A stretch of DNA of 64,000 bases from the NCBI GenBank assembly GCA_964473365.1, contig CAYYOV010000017.1, positions 6,902 through 70,901 on the forward strand. The letters run 5' to 3'. Within the stretch, counting starts at the first letter, position 1; each line of letters begins with the position of its first letter. Below the pieces are notes generated by a model. The model searched no databases. It was not told the DNA's origin and was given only the letters and a program-made list of their open reading frames with translations. A program made the position numbers and the translations under genes. Positions 8,422 through 18,479 of the stretch are shown here, in pieces. The stretch is from 2-02-FULL-55-14 sp964473365 (lineage in GTDB: Bacteria; Bacteroidota; Ignavibacteria; UBA10030).

Positions 8422-11100
8422 ATGATCGGAACGACAGTCTCTCACTATTCGATCATCGAAAAGCTCGGCGAAGGTGGCATGGGCGTCGTGTACAAGGCCA
8501 CCGATACGCAGCTTGATCGACCCGTCGCACTAAAGTTCCTTCCCTCCCAGCTCACCGCCACTGAAGACGACCGGACTCGATTCATCCGCGAGGCCAAGGC
8601 GGCGTCCTCTCTCGATCATCCCAACATTTGTACGGTCTATGAGGCCGGTCAGACCGACGACGGCCGGATGTTCATGGCCATGGCCTACTACGAGGGGTCA
8701 TCGCTCAAGCGGGTGATCGAAAAAGGCAAGATGCCCGTCGACGAGGCGCTCAACATCGCCATTCAGATCGCCGAGGCATTGAAGGCGGCTGATAGCAAGG
8801 GGATCGTCCACCGCGACGTGAAGCCCGGGAATATCATCATCACGCCCGATGGTGTGGCGAAGCTTCTCGATTTCGGGTTGGCTTCTCAGGCGAGCTGGGC
8901 GACACTCACACGGTCGAATACGACCATCGGAACGGCAGCCTACATGGCGCCGGAACAGGCGACGGGTGAAGGGGCCGACCGTCGGAGCGATCTCTGGTCG
9001 CTCGGAGTGGTCCTCTACGAGATGGTCACGGGCAAGTTGCCGTTCCGGGGTGACCATGAAGCGGCCCTGATGTATGCGATCGTGAACGAAGAGCCGAAGG
9101 AGGTCCTCGAGGTCGAACCGAGTGTGCCCCCTGAACTGTCTCACGTGATCGCTCGTCTGCTCGAGAAGGACCCTGACGACCGGTATGCATCGTCAGCGGA
9201 GGTCCTGGGAGAGCTCTCTCGGCTCGCACGAAGATCGGGATCGAGCAAGACATTGGCGCGAACCCATGTGCGTACCTACGGTCTGCGCGCCGTGGGGCGA
9301 AGATGGGGATGGCTTGCAGCCTCGGCCGTCATCGTCAGTCTGGCTGTGATCATTCTGCTTTTGCTGCCCAGCAAGCGAGGACCGCAACTCGGATCGTACA
9401 AATACACCCCCTATGCGCCCGGTGATACGGTATTCGGCGCCAAGTGGTCTCCCGATGGCAAGTCGATCGCCTACATGAAGATCTCGCAGAAAGCTCAGGA
9501 ACTGAGGGTCAGCACGCTCGGTAGTCTTCGTTCCACCCTCCTGACAGTGATCAAGACCGACTGGACCAACTCTGAGAACATCCAGCCGACCTGGTCGCCG
9601 GACGCCAGCAAGATCTACTACCGCGAAGATCCAGGCATCCTGAAAAGCATCAGCGTTGCCGGCGGAGATCCGGTTGTGGCATTCCCGAAACCCATTTATG
9701 CAGCAGGGATTGTGCCCGATAGCAAGACCCTTCTGGTGTTGACGCATGGAAGGTTCATCGATCCGTCGTTCAGCGACTCGGTTCAACTTTTCGTGGTCCC
9801 GCCCGACGGAGGGACTCCGAGACGATTGACCAACGATCCCGTTCGTGAGCGGAGTGTGGCGGCTGCCATTCCTCCGCTCATCAAGTTCTCCCCGGATGGA
9901 TCGAAGCTGTGCCTCTTCTACTATAGCAGCCAAGGGAGCCACCATTGGATCCTTCCCTGGCCGGAGCGCTCCGATCATGCTCCACGGCGGATCTTCAGCA
10001 ACGTGAAATTCATCTGGCCCCACAATTTCGAATGGCTGCCCGATTCGCGCACGATCCTGTTGTCGCACGAGAACGCCCTCTGGACCGGAGATACCGAGGA
10101 TGAGACGCTGACCCGTATCACCGCATCGTCAGAGCACGAAGGTCTCGCATCAGTATCGCCCGACGGAGAGAGGATCCTGCTACAGCAATTCAACACTCGG
10201 CTCGACATTATTGAACTTCCCCTGGATGGCGGCACGGTCCGCACGGCATTTGGTGCGCAGGTCAATGAGTACTCTGCCTCGACCTCCGCCAATGGAAAGG
10301 TCGTAGCCTACGTCACCGAGCGGACGGGGAGACCCGAGATCTGGGTCGAAGAGGGGGCAGCGGAACCTCGTCCGGTGGTGGTCCCGAGCGACGTCGGAGC
10401 GCCGGATTCTCTGTTCACGTTCAATGTTGCGTCGATCTCGCCTGACGGTAGAAGGGTGGCGTACATCTGGTGCCCTGAGATTGGCACGAACGTGAGACAT
10501 CTCTGGGTCTCGCATGTGGAAGGGGGGAATCATCTCACGCTCCTTCCCGACACCGTGAATCGTGTCAGCTATTTCTGCTGGTCACCCGACAGCAAACGGA
10601 TCTTTGCGCGGGTCGGATCGGACCGAGGCCGATTGACGAACGTCATTATTCCTCTGGGAGGCGGAGAGCTCGCACAACTTCCCGATTCGTTGGTCTCCTA
10701 TGTGATACCGTCCTGGTCTCCCAATGGCCAGTGGATCGCTGTCGCCCAACCGAGGTCTCGATCATCCAACAAACGGATCATCCTCTTCTCGCCTGACGGC
10801 CAGAGGGCGAAGGCGATCGAGGCTCCCGGCACGCCATACCCATGGTATTATTCCATGGCGTGGTCCCGCGACAGTAGGACAATCTACGTGGCCGACTCCA
10901 ACATCGACGGTCCCCGGCTGTTTGGCGTGAATGTCACGTCTGGGTCGAATCGAGTGATCGCGTCGTACTCCCGCGGCATCATGCAATTCGGACCTCCGAC
11001 GGGGAATGCCACGGCCAGTCTGTCTGCAGATGGGAAGGGTCTTCTCGTTACGTCGATGATCCCGGAGGGTTTGGTCTTCATTCTTGACGGTGCTCTCTAG
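8422..11100 (+). CDS. Transmembrane Ser/Thr protein kinase with TolB-like propeller
   Basis: 892 residues. Residues 9-270 are a complete Hanks-type kinase: glycine loop GEGGMGVVYKA, ATP lysine K38 in VALKF, catalytic HRDVKPGN (130-137), DFG (150-152) and activation end GTAAYMAPEQ. One transmembrane helix spans about 297-315. The remaining 570 residues are PD40/TolB-type propeller repeats with the recurrent WSPDG/SPDGK signature (KWSPDGKSIAYMK, TWSPDASKIYY, SISPDGRRVAYIW, CWSPDSKRIF, SWSPNGQWIAVA), which lie outside the cytoplasm. The kinase therefore probably reads an extracytoplasmic ligand and phosphorylates cytoplasmic targets. This architecture is common in Acidobacteria and Ignavibacteria-type genomes. 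The gene stands alone and ends at a hairpin. Confidence 0.93.
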   Translation: MIGTTVSHYSIIEKLGEGGMGVVYKATDTQLDRPVALKFLPSQLTATEDDRTRFIREAKAASSLDHPNICTVYEAGQTDDGRMFMAMAYYEGSSLKRVIEKGKMPVDEALNIAIQIAEALKAADSKGIVHRDVKPGNIIITPDGVAKLLDFGLASQASWATLTRSNTTIGTAAYMAPEQATGEGADRRSDLWSLGVVLYEMVTGKLPFRGDHEAALMYAIVNEEPKEVLEVEPSVPPELSHVIARLLEKDPDDRYASSAEVLGELSRLARRSGSSKTLARTHVRTYGLRAVGRRWGWLAASAVIVSLAVIILLLLPSKRGPQLGSYKYTPYAPGDTVFGAKWSPDGKSIAYMKISQKAQELRVSTLGSLRSTLLTVIKTDWTNSENIQPTWSPDASKIYYREDPGILKSISVAGGDPVVAFPKPIYAAGIVPDSKTLLVLTHGRFIDPSFSDSVQLFVVPPDGGTPRRLTNDPVRERSVAAAIPPLIKFSPDGSKLCLFYYSSQGSHHWILPWPERSDHAPRRIFSNVKFIWPHNFEWLPDSRTILLSHENALWTGDTEDETLTRITASSEHEGLASVSPDGERILLQQFNTRLDIIELPLDGGTVRTAFGAQVNEYSASTSANGKVVAYVTERTGRPEIWVEEGAAEPRPVVVPSDVGAPDSLFTFNVASISPDGRRVAYIWCPEIGTNVRHLWVSHVEGGNHLTLLPDTVNRVSYFCWSPDSKRIFARVGSDRGRLTNVIIPLGGGELAQLPDSLVSYVIPSWSPNGQWIAVAQPRSRSSNKRIILFSPDGQRAKAIEAPGTPYPWYYSMAWSRDSRTIYVADSNIDGPRLFGVNVTSGSNRVIASYSRGIMQFGPPTGNATASLSADGKGLLVTSMIPEGLVFILDGAL

Positions 11101-11135
11101 ACGGTGCGGGGGATCTGACGATCGACAATCACGAG

Positions 11136-11157
11136 ACCCGGTCCATGACCGGGTTTC
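11136..11157 (+). terminator. Hairpin terminator after the Ser/Thr kinase
   Basis: Stem ACCCGGT (11136-11142) with ACCGGGT (11148-11154), loop CCATG, then TT. It lies 36 bp after the kinase stop. Confidence 0.6.
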
Positions 11158-11380
11158 GTATAGTGTGGCGCACTACACAGGACGTCGAGAAATCCTCGCA
11201 ACCCCCAGAGGGTTTTTGCGCAGAATTATCCGTTCTTTAAACCCTCGGAACGCACGCGCTCAGCGCTCCCGCCCAGTGGGGAAGCGGCCTTGAATCTTTC
11301 AAGGTTTCCCTGGCCGCTGCGACTCGATAGTATCCCAGGCTGAATTGGCCCCAAATCGATACACAGACAAGGATCTGCTC

Positions 11381-14014
11381 ATGTTGAACTCTCGCGCACG
11401 AACCGTCATCACGCTCGTCCTCCTGCTCTCGTTCGAATTGATCGGGCAACGAGCGAATGTCAAGACCCCACGAACGCCGGAACCGGCGCAGACGATCGCG
11501 CAGATCCGACCGCTTCCGAAGGGGGTCTCTCTCCATCGGCTGAACAATGGCATGGACGTATTGCTGATCGAGAATGGCACATTGCCGATGATCGGCGTCA
11601 ATGTCGCGGTGAAGATCGGCTCGGCCTACGAGACGTTCAAGACGAGCGGCATGAGCCATATGCTGGAGCACCTGCTGTTCAACGGAACGACGAGCCGAGA
11701 CCAGAAACAGCTCTACGACGAGGTGGACCAGATCGGAGGTTACAACAACGCTACCACGGCGGAGTTCTACACGAACTACATGATGGTCACGCCAGCGTCC
11801 AATATCCGGAAGGGGATGGAGATCCAGGCCGATATGCTCTTCCATTCCACGTTGCCGGCGGACAAGTTCAAAAAGGAGCAGGGGATTGTGCTGGAGGAGA
11901 TCTCGAAGAGTCTCGCGAATGCCCAGGAGCAGCTGGAGCGCAACACGCTCTCGATCCTGTATGCCGGACATGCGCTGTCGTTGCCCACGCTGGGAACGTA
12001 TGCGACCATCGAGAAGATGAACCGAGACGATGTCCATGCGTTCTACCGGGACAACTACGTCCCCAACAACATGGTGATGAACGTCGTCGGGAACTTCAAG
12101 AGCGACGAGATGCTCGCGATGATCAACGAGATCTACGGCGGAGCCGCACCGGGAGAGGTCACGCGACCCAGCAACCCGGAATGGGCGACAGGATTCCAGG
12201 TCCCCGCACGCCCCGCCGCCCTCGTGCCGGCGGTCTCCCACCGCTTCTACGACGGGAAGGACATCGTCATCCAGGTGTTCCACGCACTCCCATCGACCGC
12301 CTCTGCCGAATACCTTCAGTTGCTCGCTCTGGTGATGGAGAAGAACAAGGACGCAATCCAGACGGCGCTGAAAGCGGAGTTCGCACCAGGACTGAAGTCG
12401 TTGAAGTTCTCGACCCGGCCGTCACATCTCGGAACATATCTGGAGACCGTCGTCCTGCTCGGCGGTGCCATCGACTATGACCGGTTCGTGCGATCGCTGA
12501 CCCAGAAACTGGCGGCGATGAAGCTGCAGCTCCCGGAGGAGACTGTCCGGTCAGAAATGACCAAAGCGCGAACGGACTTCGTAAAGAACATCGAAAAACC
12601 TCACATGTTCGGCATCTACAATTCCGACGAGCTGGTGAAGAGCGGGATCGAAGCGGTCTTGGCCTCGTTCGACGGGACAGAATTCTCACGAGCGGCACGC
12701 GATCTCTCGTCGTTGACGTTCGACGCCCGGCCAACTGTCATCCTCACCTACCCGTCGGCAAAGGGCTCGGGTGAACGGCGCGACGTGTCGAACGGGGCGA
12801 AACTCTTCAAGGGCGGAACGACCGGGCCCACGGTGATCGCGGTGCAGAACGAAGCAAGCAACCTGCTCGCGATGCATTATCTCGTAAAACACAAAGCGGC
12901 GTACGAGTCGACCTTTGGGAAGGACGCAGCAAAGGTTCTGCACGAGTGCCTGAACGAACGATTGAAGTCAGACGCGAACCAGAAGCTGGCCAGTCGATTC
13001 GGTCTCACGTTCACGGTGAATGATAACCCCTATATCCCGATGGACGATATCTACCTCCATCCGGATTTCGGATACATTCGCGCGGAGGGGCTCGCCGACG
13101 ATGTCGCGGGGGCCGTCAGCTACCTGAACGGCCAGCTGAACAATTTCAGGCCGACGGAGGAAGAGTTCCGGAAGGTGGTCGAGAAGCTCAAAGGGATCGA
13201 CCAAATGCTGGCGATGGGTGGAGACAAGTCGAAGAAGGAATTCGACCAGGCATACCGAACGAACCTGTATGAGCCGAATCCATACCAGGATGTTCAGCCG
13301 GCTCTGACGTACGAGGGTCTTCTGGCCTTTGCGAGGTCCTATTTTGCTCCGGCCAACATGATCGTCTCAGTCGTCTCTCCCGTCACCCCGGACAGCGTCG
13401 ATGCATTGCTGCGTCCGTTCCGTGGTCCGTTGGTCGGAGAAGAACCAGCCCCGTTCACGCCGACGTTCAAGCTGGCAAACCAGCCCGTGACGGTCGAAAA
13501 GGTCATCGGCGGGGAGCGTGCCTATCTGTCATGGGGATTCGTCCGTCAGATCGATCCGAAGGACGCGCCTGCGCTTCAGGCGCTTTCCCTCGTGCTCTCC
13601 GATGAGATCGTGTTCGACATCCGGGAAAAGCAGGGTCTGGCGTACAACATGAGCGCCGGCGTCGAAGTCATTCGCGATAAGGCATTCTTCTTCGTCACGC
13701 AGGGAACGCGCCCGCAAAATGTCGAAAAGTTGATCCCGCAATATCCGGGATTCTTCCAGCCGCGCGCGCTCGATTCCCTGACGGCCGCAGGACTCGCACG
13801 ATCGATCAACATGTACCTCGGACGCATGATGTTCCGTCGTCTCTCGAGCATCAACCAGGCGTTCTACCTCGGAACGTCGCTCTACCTGTTCAATGATCCT
13901 CACTACGACAAGGATCAGCTGGATCAACTGCAGGCTGTCACGGTCTCCGACGTACGCAGTGTGGCGGCCAAGTACATGAAGATCGAAGATCCGGTGCTGA
14001 TCGTCGTGAAGTAG
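11381..14014 (+). CDS. Periplasmic M16 family zinc peptidase
   Basis: 877 residues from ATG 11381, preceded by AAGGA; an in-frame TTG at 11345 is less likely. A signal peptide covers about residues 1-24. The first M16 domain has the inverted zinc motif HMLEH (93-97), with downstream glutamates in VLEEISKS (about 172-173) for the third ligand. The fold is a tandem of M16 halves; the C-terminal half (SWGFVRQIDPKDAPALQAL, IREKQGLAYNMS) lacks the zinc motif and keeps the R/Y substrate-binding type sequence, as in pitrilysin and processing-peptidase-like enzymes. It probably degrades peptides in the periplasm. It is monocistronic between two hairpin terminators. Confidence 0.9.
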   Translation: MLNSRARTVITLVLLLSFELIGQRANVKTPRTPEPAQTIAQIRPLPKGVSLHRLNNGMDVLLIENGTLPMIGVNVAVKIGSAYETFKTSGMSHMLEHLLFNGTTSRDQKQLYDEVDQIGGYNNATTAEFYTNYMMVTPASNIRKGMEIQADMLFHSTLPADKFKKEQGIVLEEISKSLANAQEQLERNTLSILYAGHALSLPTLGTYATIEKMNRDDVHAFYRDNYVPNNMVMNVVGNFKSDEMLAMINEIYGGAAPGEVTRPSNPEWATGFQVPARPAALVPAVSHRFYDGKDIVIQVFHALPSTASAEYLQLLALVMEKNKDAIQTALKAEFAPGLKSLKFSTRPSHLGTYLETVVLLGGAIDYDRFVRSLTQKLAAMKLQLPEETVRSEMTKARTDFVKNIEKPHMFGIYNSDELVKSGIEAVLASFDGTEFSRAARDLSSLTFDARPTVILTYPSAKGSGERRDVSNGAKLFKGGTTGPTVIAVQNEASNLLAMHYLVKHKAAYESTFGKDAAKVLHECLNERLKSDANQKLASRFGLTFTVNDNPYIPMDDIYLHPDFGYIRAEGLADDVAGAVSYLNGQLNNFRPTEEEFRKVVEKLKGIDQMLAMGGDKSKKEFDQAYRTNLYEPNPYQDVQPALTYEGLLAFARSYFAPANMIVSVVSPVTPDSVDALLRPFRGPLVGEEPAPFTPTFKLANQPVTVEKVIGGERAYLSWGFVRQIDPKDAPALQALSLVLSDEIVFDIREKQGLAYNMSAGVEVIRDKAFFFVTQGTRPQNVEKLIPQYPGFFQPRALDSLTAAGLARSINMYLGRMMFRRLSSINQAFYLGTSLYLFNDPHYDKDQLDQLQAVTVSDVRSVAAKYMKIEDPVLIVVK

Positions 14015-14182
14015 CTTCAGGTCGGACGTGTCGACAGCCGACCATCACGGGACGATGCTCGGCCGCTGCTCCTCTTCCGCACAATCATCCCGGCACGTCC
14101 GCTTCTCTTGAATCTCCTCGCCGCTCTCGCGCCGGCTCCTCGCCTGTCGGCGCAATCGATCGGCCTCCCGCCCCTCCTTCTA

Positions 14183-14208
14183 AAGCCCGGACAGTGATGC
14201 CCGGGCTT
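14183..14208 (+). terminator. Hairpin terminator after the M16 peptidase
   Basis: Stem AAGCCCGG (14183-14190) with CCGGGCTT (14201-14208) and a 10-nt loop. It lies between the convergent M16 peptidase and amidohydrolase genes and can serve both. Confidence 0.6.
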
Positions 14209-14240
14209 CGTCGTCTCTTCCTCGAATGAACACCAAGCAG

Positions 14241-15677
14241 TCACTGCTTTTGGGCGGCGGCCGACCCCTTTGCGTCCCGGAGCCGAGCGTATCGGCCTGC
14301 GATCTCGGCCAGCCGCCGATCGATCTCGGCCCTGGAGATCCAGCGGTCCTGTACCACCACTCCGTTGATCTGCTTCGTCCGAGAAATATCCTCCAGCGGG
14401 TTTCCATCGAGCAGCAGCAGGTCGGCAACCTTTCCCCGCTCGATCGTGCCAGCGATCTCCGCTTCACCCAGGAAGATGAACGGGTTTGTCGTGCTCGCTC
14501 GCAGAGCTTCGTACGGACGAAGTCCTGCGCTCACCAGCTCCGCAAGCTCTTCGTGAAGCGAGAGGCCGGGGATCGTGGATGGGACCAGTGCATCCGTTCC
14601 GACGAGGAGCTTCCCGCCCTTTCGCGTGAACTCCCTCGCAAATGGCCGCTGAAAGCGCTCATACTGGTCAACCAAACCCTTCCGGGACCGAGCGGGGATC
14701 GGCTTATAGATATTCGTATAGACAAACGACCAGATCCCGGAGGCCATCGGATGGAGGTACTGCATGCCAGCTTTCGTGAACTGTCCGGCGGAATCCTTCA
14801 GGAGCTCGTTGAGGTTTCGGTTCAGGATCAACGACGAGGTGACCCAGGTGTCGCTCCGGGCGATGAGGTCCGCATACCTGTTGACCTCCTCCGGCGTGTA
14901 GTCCGTTGCGGATTTCGCGACCTCCTCGATATGCGCGATCATCCGCTGGCCCGACGACAGAACATGATCGACAGTCGTCGCAAAGGGAATGTGCCCATCC
15001 ACCGGAATGCCGATCTCTTTCGAAACCGCCAGGATCGTGTCGTACGACGCCCGGTCGAGGAAGGAGTAGACCTTCACCCGGTCATATCCCTCGTCGTAGA
15101 TGTCCTGGATCGCCTTTCGGGCCTCCGAGGAGTCCTTGATCCAGACGCCGAGCGGAGGCGGCCAGGCCTTTCCCGCCCCGTCGATCATGCGCGAGAGGAC
15201 CAGGCGTGGTCCCAACATCTCATGCCGCGCGATCTTCCCACGAAGCGCACGATGCTCAGGAAAAGCGAACAGGACATCGATCGTTGTGATGCCGTTGGCG
15301 ATGTACACGTAGAGGATGTCGCTGAAATCGATCTCTCCGCTCGTGAAGCGGGAACCTTCCGGGAACATCATGTTCCAAGCGTCCCCCTCCAAATGGACGT
15401 GCATGTCGGAAAGGGCGGGGAGCAGGTATTTGCCCGAACCGTCGATCACAATTGACCCGGCAGGGATACGGACGGTCGACGCCGGACCAACGTCGACGAC
15501 CCTCCCCCCACTCACGATGACCGTTTGGTCCGCCAAGACCGTGTCCGAGGTCATCGGGATGACGTTCACGTGTGAGAAGACGAATACGCCGGATGTTTGA
15601 GCGACGGATGGCGACAGCGAGAGTGCCGTCGCTGTCGCCACCGCCTTCATCCATTGGTAGACCCTAAGGATGTTCAT
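14241..15677 (-). CDS. Secreted amidohydrolase (metal-dependent hydrolase superfamily)
   Basis: 478 residues. A signal peptide (about 1-26, ending VAQ) leads into the N-terminal beta-sandwich (NVIPMTSDTVLADQTVIVSGGRVVDVGP) and a TIM-barrel amidohydrolase core. The first metal motif is DMHVHLEG (H-x-H), VDGHIP and IAHIEE supply later histidines, and LLVGTDALVPS holds the metal aspartate. GKVADLLLLDGNPLEDI is the usual C-terminal signature of imidazolonepropionase/prolidase-like amidohydrolases. Exported members often act on cyclic or acyl peptides, but the substrate cannot be read from sequence. The next gene upstream, 14 bp away on the same strand, encodes an envelope protein, so the two are probably one operon. 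Confidence 0.88.
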   Translation of the reverse strand: MNILRVYQWMKAVATATALSLSPSVAQTSGVFVFSHVNVIPMTSDTVLADQTVIVSGGRVVDVGPASTVRIPAGSIVIDGSGKYLLPALSDMHVHLEGDAWNMMFPEGSRFTSGEIDFSDILYVYIANGITTIDVLFAFPEHRALRGKIARHEMLGPRLVLSRMIDGAGKAWPPPLGVWIKDSSEARKAIQDIYDEGYDRVKVYSFLDRASYDTILAVSKEIGIPVDGHIPFATTVDHVLSSGQRMIAHIEEVAKSATDYTPEEVNRYADLIARSDTWVTSSLILNRNLNELLKDSAGQFTKAGMQYLHPMASGIWSFVYTNIYKPIPARSRKGLVDQYERFQRPFAREFTRKGGKLLVGTDALVPSTIPGLSLHEELAELVSAGLRPYEALRASTTNPFIFLGEAEIAGTIERGKVADLLLLDGNPLEDISRTKQINGVVVQDRWISRAEIDRRLAEIAGRYARLRDAKGSAAAQKQ

Positions 15678-15691
15678 CTGAGTCTCCCGTT

Positions 15692-16489
15692 TCAGAGCTT
15701 CACGCCAACTGCCAGGGCGAAGGTGTTCACCACCGACACATTGTATTCCGCGGCGACGTTCAGGACCCAGATGGAACCCGTCACGCCGACGAAGGCCTGG
15801 GCGAGGGGGATCATTTCCCGTGACAAGTTCACTTTCGTGGTCGTCTCGCTACCGACGGCAAGGATCCCCCGGAGGCCGGCGTAGGGTGTGACGTACCCGA
15901 CCGTCTTGCTCGCCGACGCCTCGAGGCCGTAGATGCTGGCGTCGAAGTCGCTCACCCCCGTCAGGATCGTGACGCTTCCCCGGGCCGCCACGGCGGGCAT
16001 GGTTTCGCTTTCCGCGGAAAGGGCGTACCGGAATTCGGCCCCGACCATACCGTAGTTGGCCTCCGGAGATGACGTCCAAAAGGCACCGATGTCCATCCGG
16101 TCCGAAACCCCGATGCGTCCCCGAAACGTGGGGATGGCAATGACGTCCCCCAGCGGGCAGGTCTCGTCAGGATGCGTGAACGTGTTGATCCAGGCACGGT
16201 CGTGTTGATCGATGGGGGAATAGCCCATGTCGATCCCGACGACATATTCCATGAATCCGAGCGGCTTTGCCGACGCGAGCGTCTTGAAGGACGTTGCCGC
16301 TCCGACCTGCTTGACGAAGGTGTGCCACTCACCCTGCGTAAGGGAGGGATCGATCACCATCGAGCAATCCTTCACATTGTGGTCGGTGTGCCAGTAGATG
16401 TCGCTTCCGTTCATTTGCGCCGAAGAACTGGAAAAGGCAACGGCGGCGGCCAGGGTGGCCGAGAGGAAACTGCTGCGCGCGGATCTCAT
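15692..16489 (-). CDS. Secreted barrel-like protein of unknown function
   Basis: 265 residues from ATG 16489, which has a perfect AGGAGGTC ribosome site; the frame is open to 16663 but that extension is proline-rich junk. A signal peptide covers residues 1-25 (ending SSA-QM). The mature protein contains HTDHNVKDCS, a loop with two cysteines, and then alternating amphipathic strands (IPTFRGRIGVSDRMDIGAFW, GMVGAEFRYALS, VTPYAGLRGILAVG) ending LAVGVKL. This resembles an outer-membrane beta-barrel without an assigned family. It sits first in an apparent operon with the amidohydrolase. Confidence 0.7.
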   Translation of the reverse strand: MRSARSSFLSATLAAAVAFSSSSAQMNGSDIYWHTDHNVKDCSMVIDPSLTQGEWHTFVKQVGAATSFKTLASAKPLGFMEYVVGIDMGYSPIDQHDRAWINTFTHPDETCPLGDVIAIPTFRGRIGVSDRMDIGAFWTSSPEANYGMVGAEFRYALSAESETMPAVAARGSVTILTGVSDFDASIYGLEASASKTVGYVTPYAGLRGILAVGSETTTKVNLSREMIPLAQAFVGVTGSIWVLNVAAEYNVSVVNTFALAVGVKL

Positions 16490-16677
16490 AATGACCTCCT
16501 GCTGTGTGGATGATGGATGATGGGTGCAGCGTCCGAACCCGTTGTGATCTGCGATCCGCTCCCCAGTTGGAGGGAACAAAGCGAGATCGTCTTGATGGGG
16601 ATACGGAACGAGCAGGGGAGGTCGGTTCAGCTTGGAAGGTGGGCCGGGTGTTTCTGGTGCCACCTTGCCGGGTGGGA

Positions 16678-17772
16678 CTAGGCAGGATTGGCGAAATCCT
16701 TCAAAAAAGAGGAAGCGTACTCAGAAGGGGTCTGGCCGGTGGCCTTTCTGAAACATCGGTTGAATGACGACTTCGAACTGAAGCCGCACTCATATGCGAG
16801 GGAGAGCAACGTGAATTGCCGGTTCTTGTGCATCGCGATCGAGCGTTTGAACTCCTCGATCCGGTAGCCGTTCACGAAATCGTAGAAGTTTTTCTGTTCC
16901 TTTTGATTGATGACCTGAGAGAGGTAGTTCGGATGGACCCCAAGCGTCTCAGCCAGGTCGTCGATCGATAGTTCGGGCCTTTTGTAGGGTGCGTCTTCCT
17001 TCATGACGCGGATCAGCGTCCGATGCAACTCGCTCGCCGTCTCTTCCGACAGCCCCGATTTTTGGTATTTCTCCTTCTTCTCAGGCTCCGGGGGCGTTAC
17101 GCGGCCATGCGAAAAGACGGTCGTCTGGCGTACCCCAAAGAAGCCGATCAGGAAAACGAATATGACCACTCCCGTGTAGATGAGGGCATCCTGCATGAGA
17201 AAGAGCACCAGGATCCAGATGGCCCCGAGCCCGTAGGTGAGGACCTGGAGCCAGCGGAGGTTGACATTCTCGAGGGCGGAGAACTGGTCGCGGATGTTAC
17301 GCTCATGTCTTCTCAACAGAATCGCCGACCACGAGATGTAGAAGACACCTGACAGGACGATCGCCGCGAGCAGGATGGTGTTCACGGTTTCGAACCCCGC
17401 CCCACGGGATCGAAAGACCTCCATCTTCTGCTCGGCGGACAGCAGAAGAAACTTGCCGAGGAGTGCATAGGCGAGCAGGATCGGAACGAGGTGAAGCCCG
17501 ATCAGCCAGCGACGCGCGGGCAACTGGTTGGTGAGCGAGCCGACATAGAGGTAGAGGAACACGCCGTGGAAGAGGGGAAAGGGTCCTCCGATCCCTATCA
17601 ATGTTGGGAAGGTGAGTGCCGCGCCACTATAGTAGAGGTAGAAGCTCGCCAGATGCAGGCCAATGAAGAACATCCAGCCGGTCAGGATCTTGTCCGACCA
17701 GCTCTTGTTGCGCTTGCTGAGGAGCAAGATCGCCAGGAAGATGGCAATGCCGATACCTGCAAGATAGATCAT
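16678..17772 (-). CDS. Membrane-bound AraC-family transcription regulator
   Basis: 364 residues. The N-terminal half has about seven hydrophobic segments (residues 1-215), a layout seen in AraC regulators with a 7TM sensor domain. The C-terminal 100 residues are a classic AraC double helix-turn-helix: ELSIDDLAETLGVHPNYLSQVINQ, then the second helix pair FTLLSLAYECGFSSKSSFNRCFRKATGQTPSEY (split here by description). It probably senses a membrane or extracellular cue and controls a nearby target, but no operator is evident. The neighbouring genes give no obvious ligand. It is likely monocistronic. Confidence 0.9.
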   Translation of the reverse strand: MIYLAGIGIAIFLAILLLSKRNKSWSDKILTGWMFFIGLHLASFYLYYSGAALTFPTLIGIGGPFPLFHGVFLYLYVGSLTNQLPARRWLIGLHLVPILLAYALLGKFLLLSAEQKMEVFRSRGAGFETVNTILLAAIVLSGVFYISWSAILLRRHERNIRDQFSALENVNLRWLQVLTYGLGAIWILVLFLMQDALIYTGVVIFVFLIGFFGVRQTTVFSHGRVTPPEPEKKEKYQKSGLSEETASELHRTLIRVMKEDAPYKRPELSIDDLAETLGVHPNYLSQVINQKEQKNFYDFVNGYRIEEFKRSIAMHKNRQFTLLSLAYECGFSSKSSFNRCFRKATGQTPSEYASSFLKDFANPA

Positions 17773-17903
17773 AGCGGCGTCCTGTGCTGTGGGACGAGCA
17801 TGCCAGGCCTAGGATGGTCCAGACCTCGAAACGGGGTCAATGCGGACGCGCGGTGAGTCCTCCCGCGAAATGTCGCGAGGAGAGACGCCACCGTCCTCCC
17901 CGT

Positions 17904-18479
17904 TCACGAGCGCAGCGCTGTTTCGATGCGCTTGTCGGGGATAAGCCAAATGATCACGACGACGACGTAGAGCATTCCGGCAACGACGGAATTCACGAAC
18001 GCCAGCCCGATGGCGAGCACATAGATTACGAGGGACACACGCCCCTTGAAGTCCCCGCCCAGCGCTACGGCAAGCGTGGAATCAGACTCGTGGACGGCCA
18101 GCAGGGTCCTCGACAAGAGGTAGTATCCGACGGCAGCGAACAACTGCACGACACCATACAGGGCGACAGGGCCCGGCGTGAAGTGGTTCTCTCCCATCCA
18201 CGCCGTTGCAAACGGGATCAGCGAGAGCCAGAAGAGCAGATGCATGTTCGCCCACAACACCCGCCCGTCCACGCGCTTGACCGCCTGGAACAAATGGTGG
18301 TGGTTGTTCCAGTAGATACCGAGGAACACGAAGCTCAGCACGTAGCTCAGGATCTTGGGTATCAGCGGCTCCAGGACGGCGAGGCCATCCCCATGGGGCA
18401 CTTTTAACTCAAGCACCATGATGGTAATGATGATGGCGATGACGCCATCGCTGAACGCTTCGATCCGGCCCTTGGTCAT
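17904..18479 (-). CDS. TMEM175-like (DUF1211) potassium channel family protein
   Basis: 191 residues from ATG 18479; the frame continues upstream to 19067, but that part is not protein-like. The signature R-x-x-x-F-S-D-G is present at the start of the first helix (RIEAFSDGVIAIIITIMVLE), as in bacterial TMEM175 proteins. Six hydrophobic helices follow, including HHHLFQAVKRVDGRVLW, where the W/N-rich region before the helix matches the family. Bacterial members form tetrameric potassium leak channels. No ribosome site is strong. The gene is divergent from the DUF1801 gene. Confidence 0.85.
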   Translation of the reverse strand: MTKGRIEAFSDGVIAIIITIMVLELKVPHGDGLAVLEPLIPKILSYVLSFVFLGIYWNNHHHLFQAVKRVDGRVLWANMHLLFWLSLIPFATAWMGENHFTPGPVALYGVVQLFAAVGYYLLSRTLLAVHESDSTLAVALGGDFKGRVSLVIYVLAIGLAFVNSVVAGMLYVVVVIIWLIPDKRIETALRS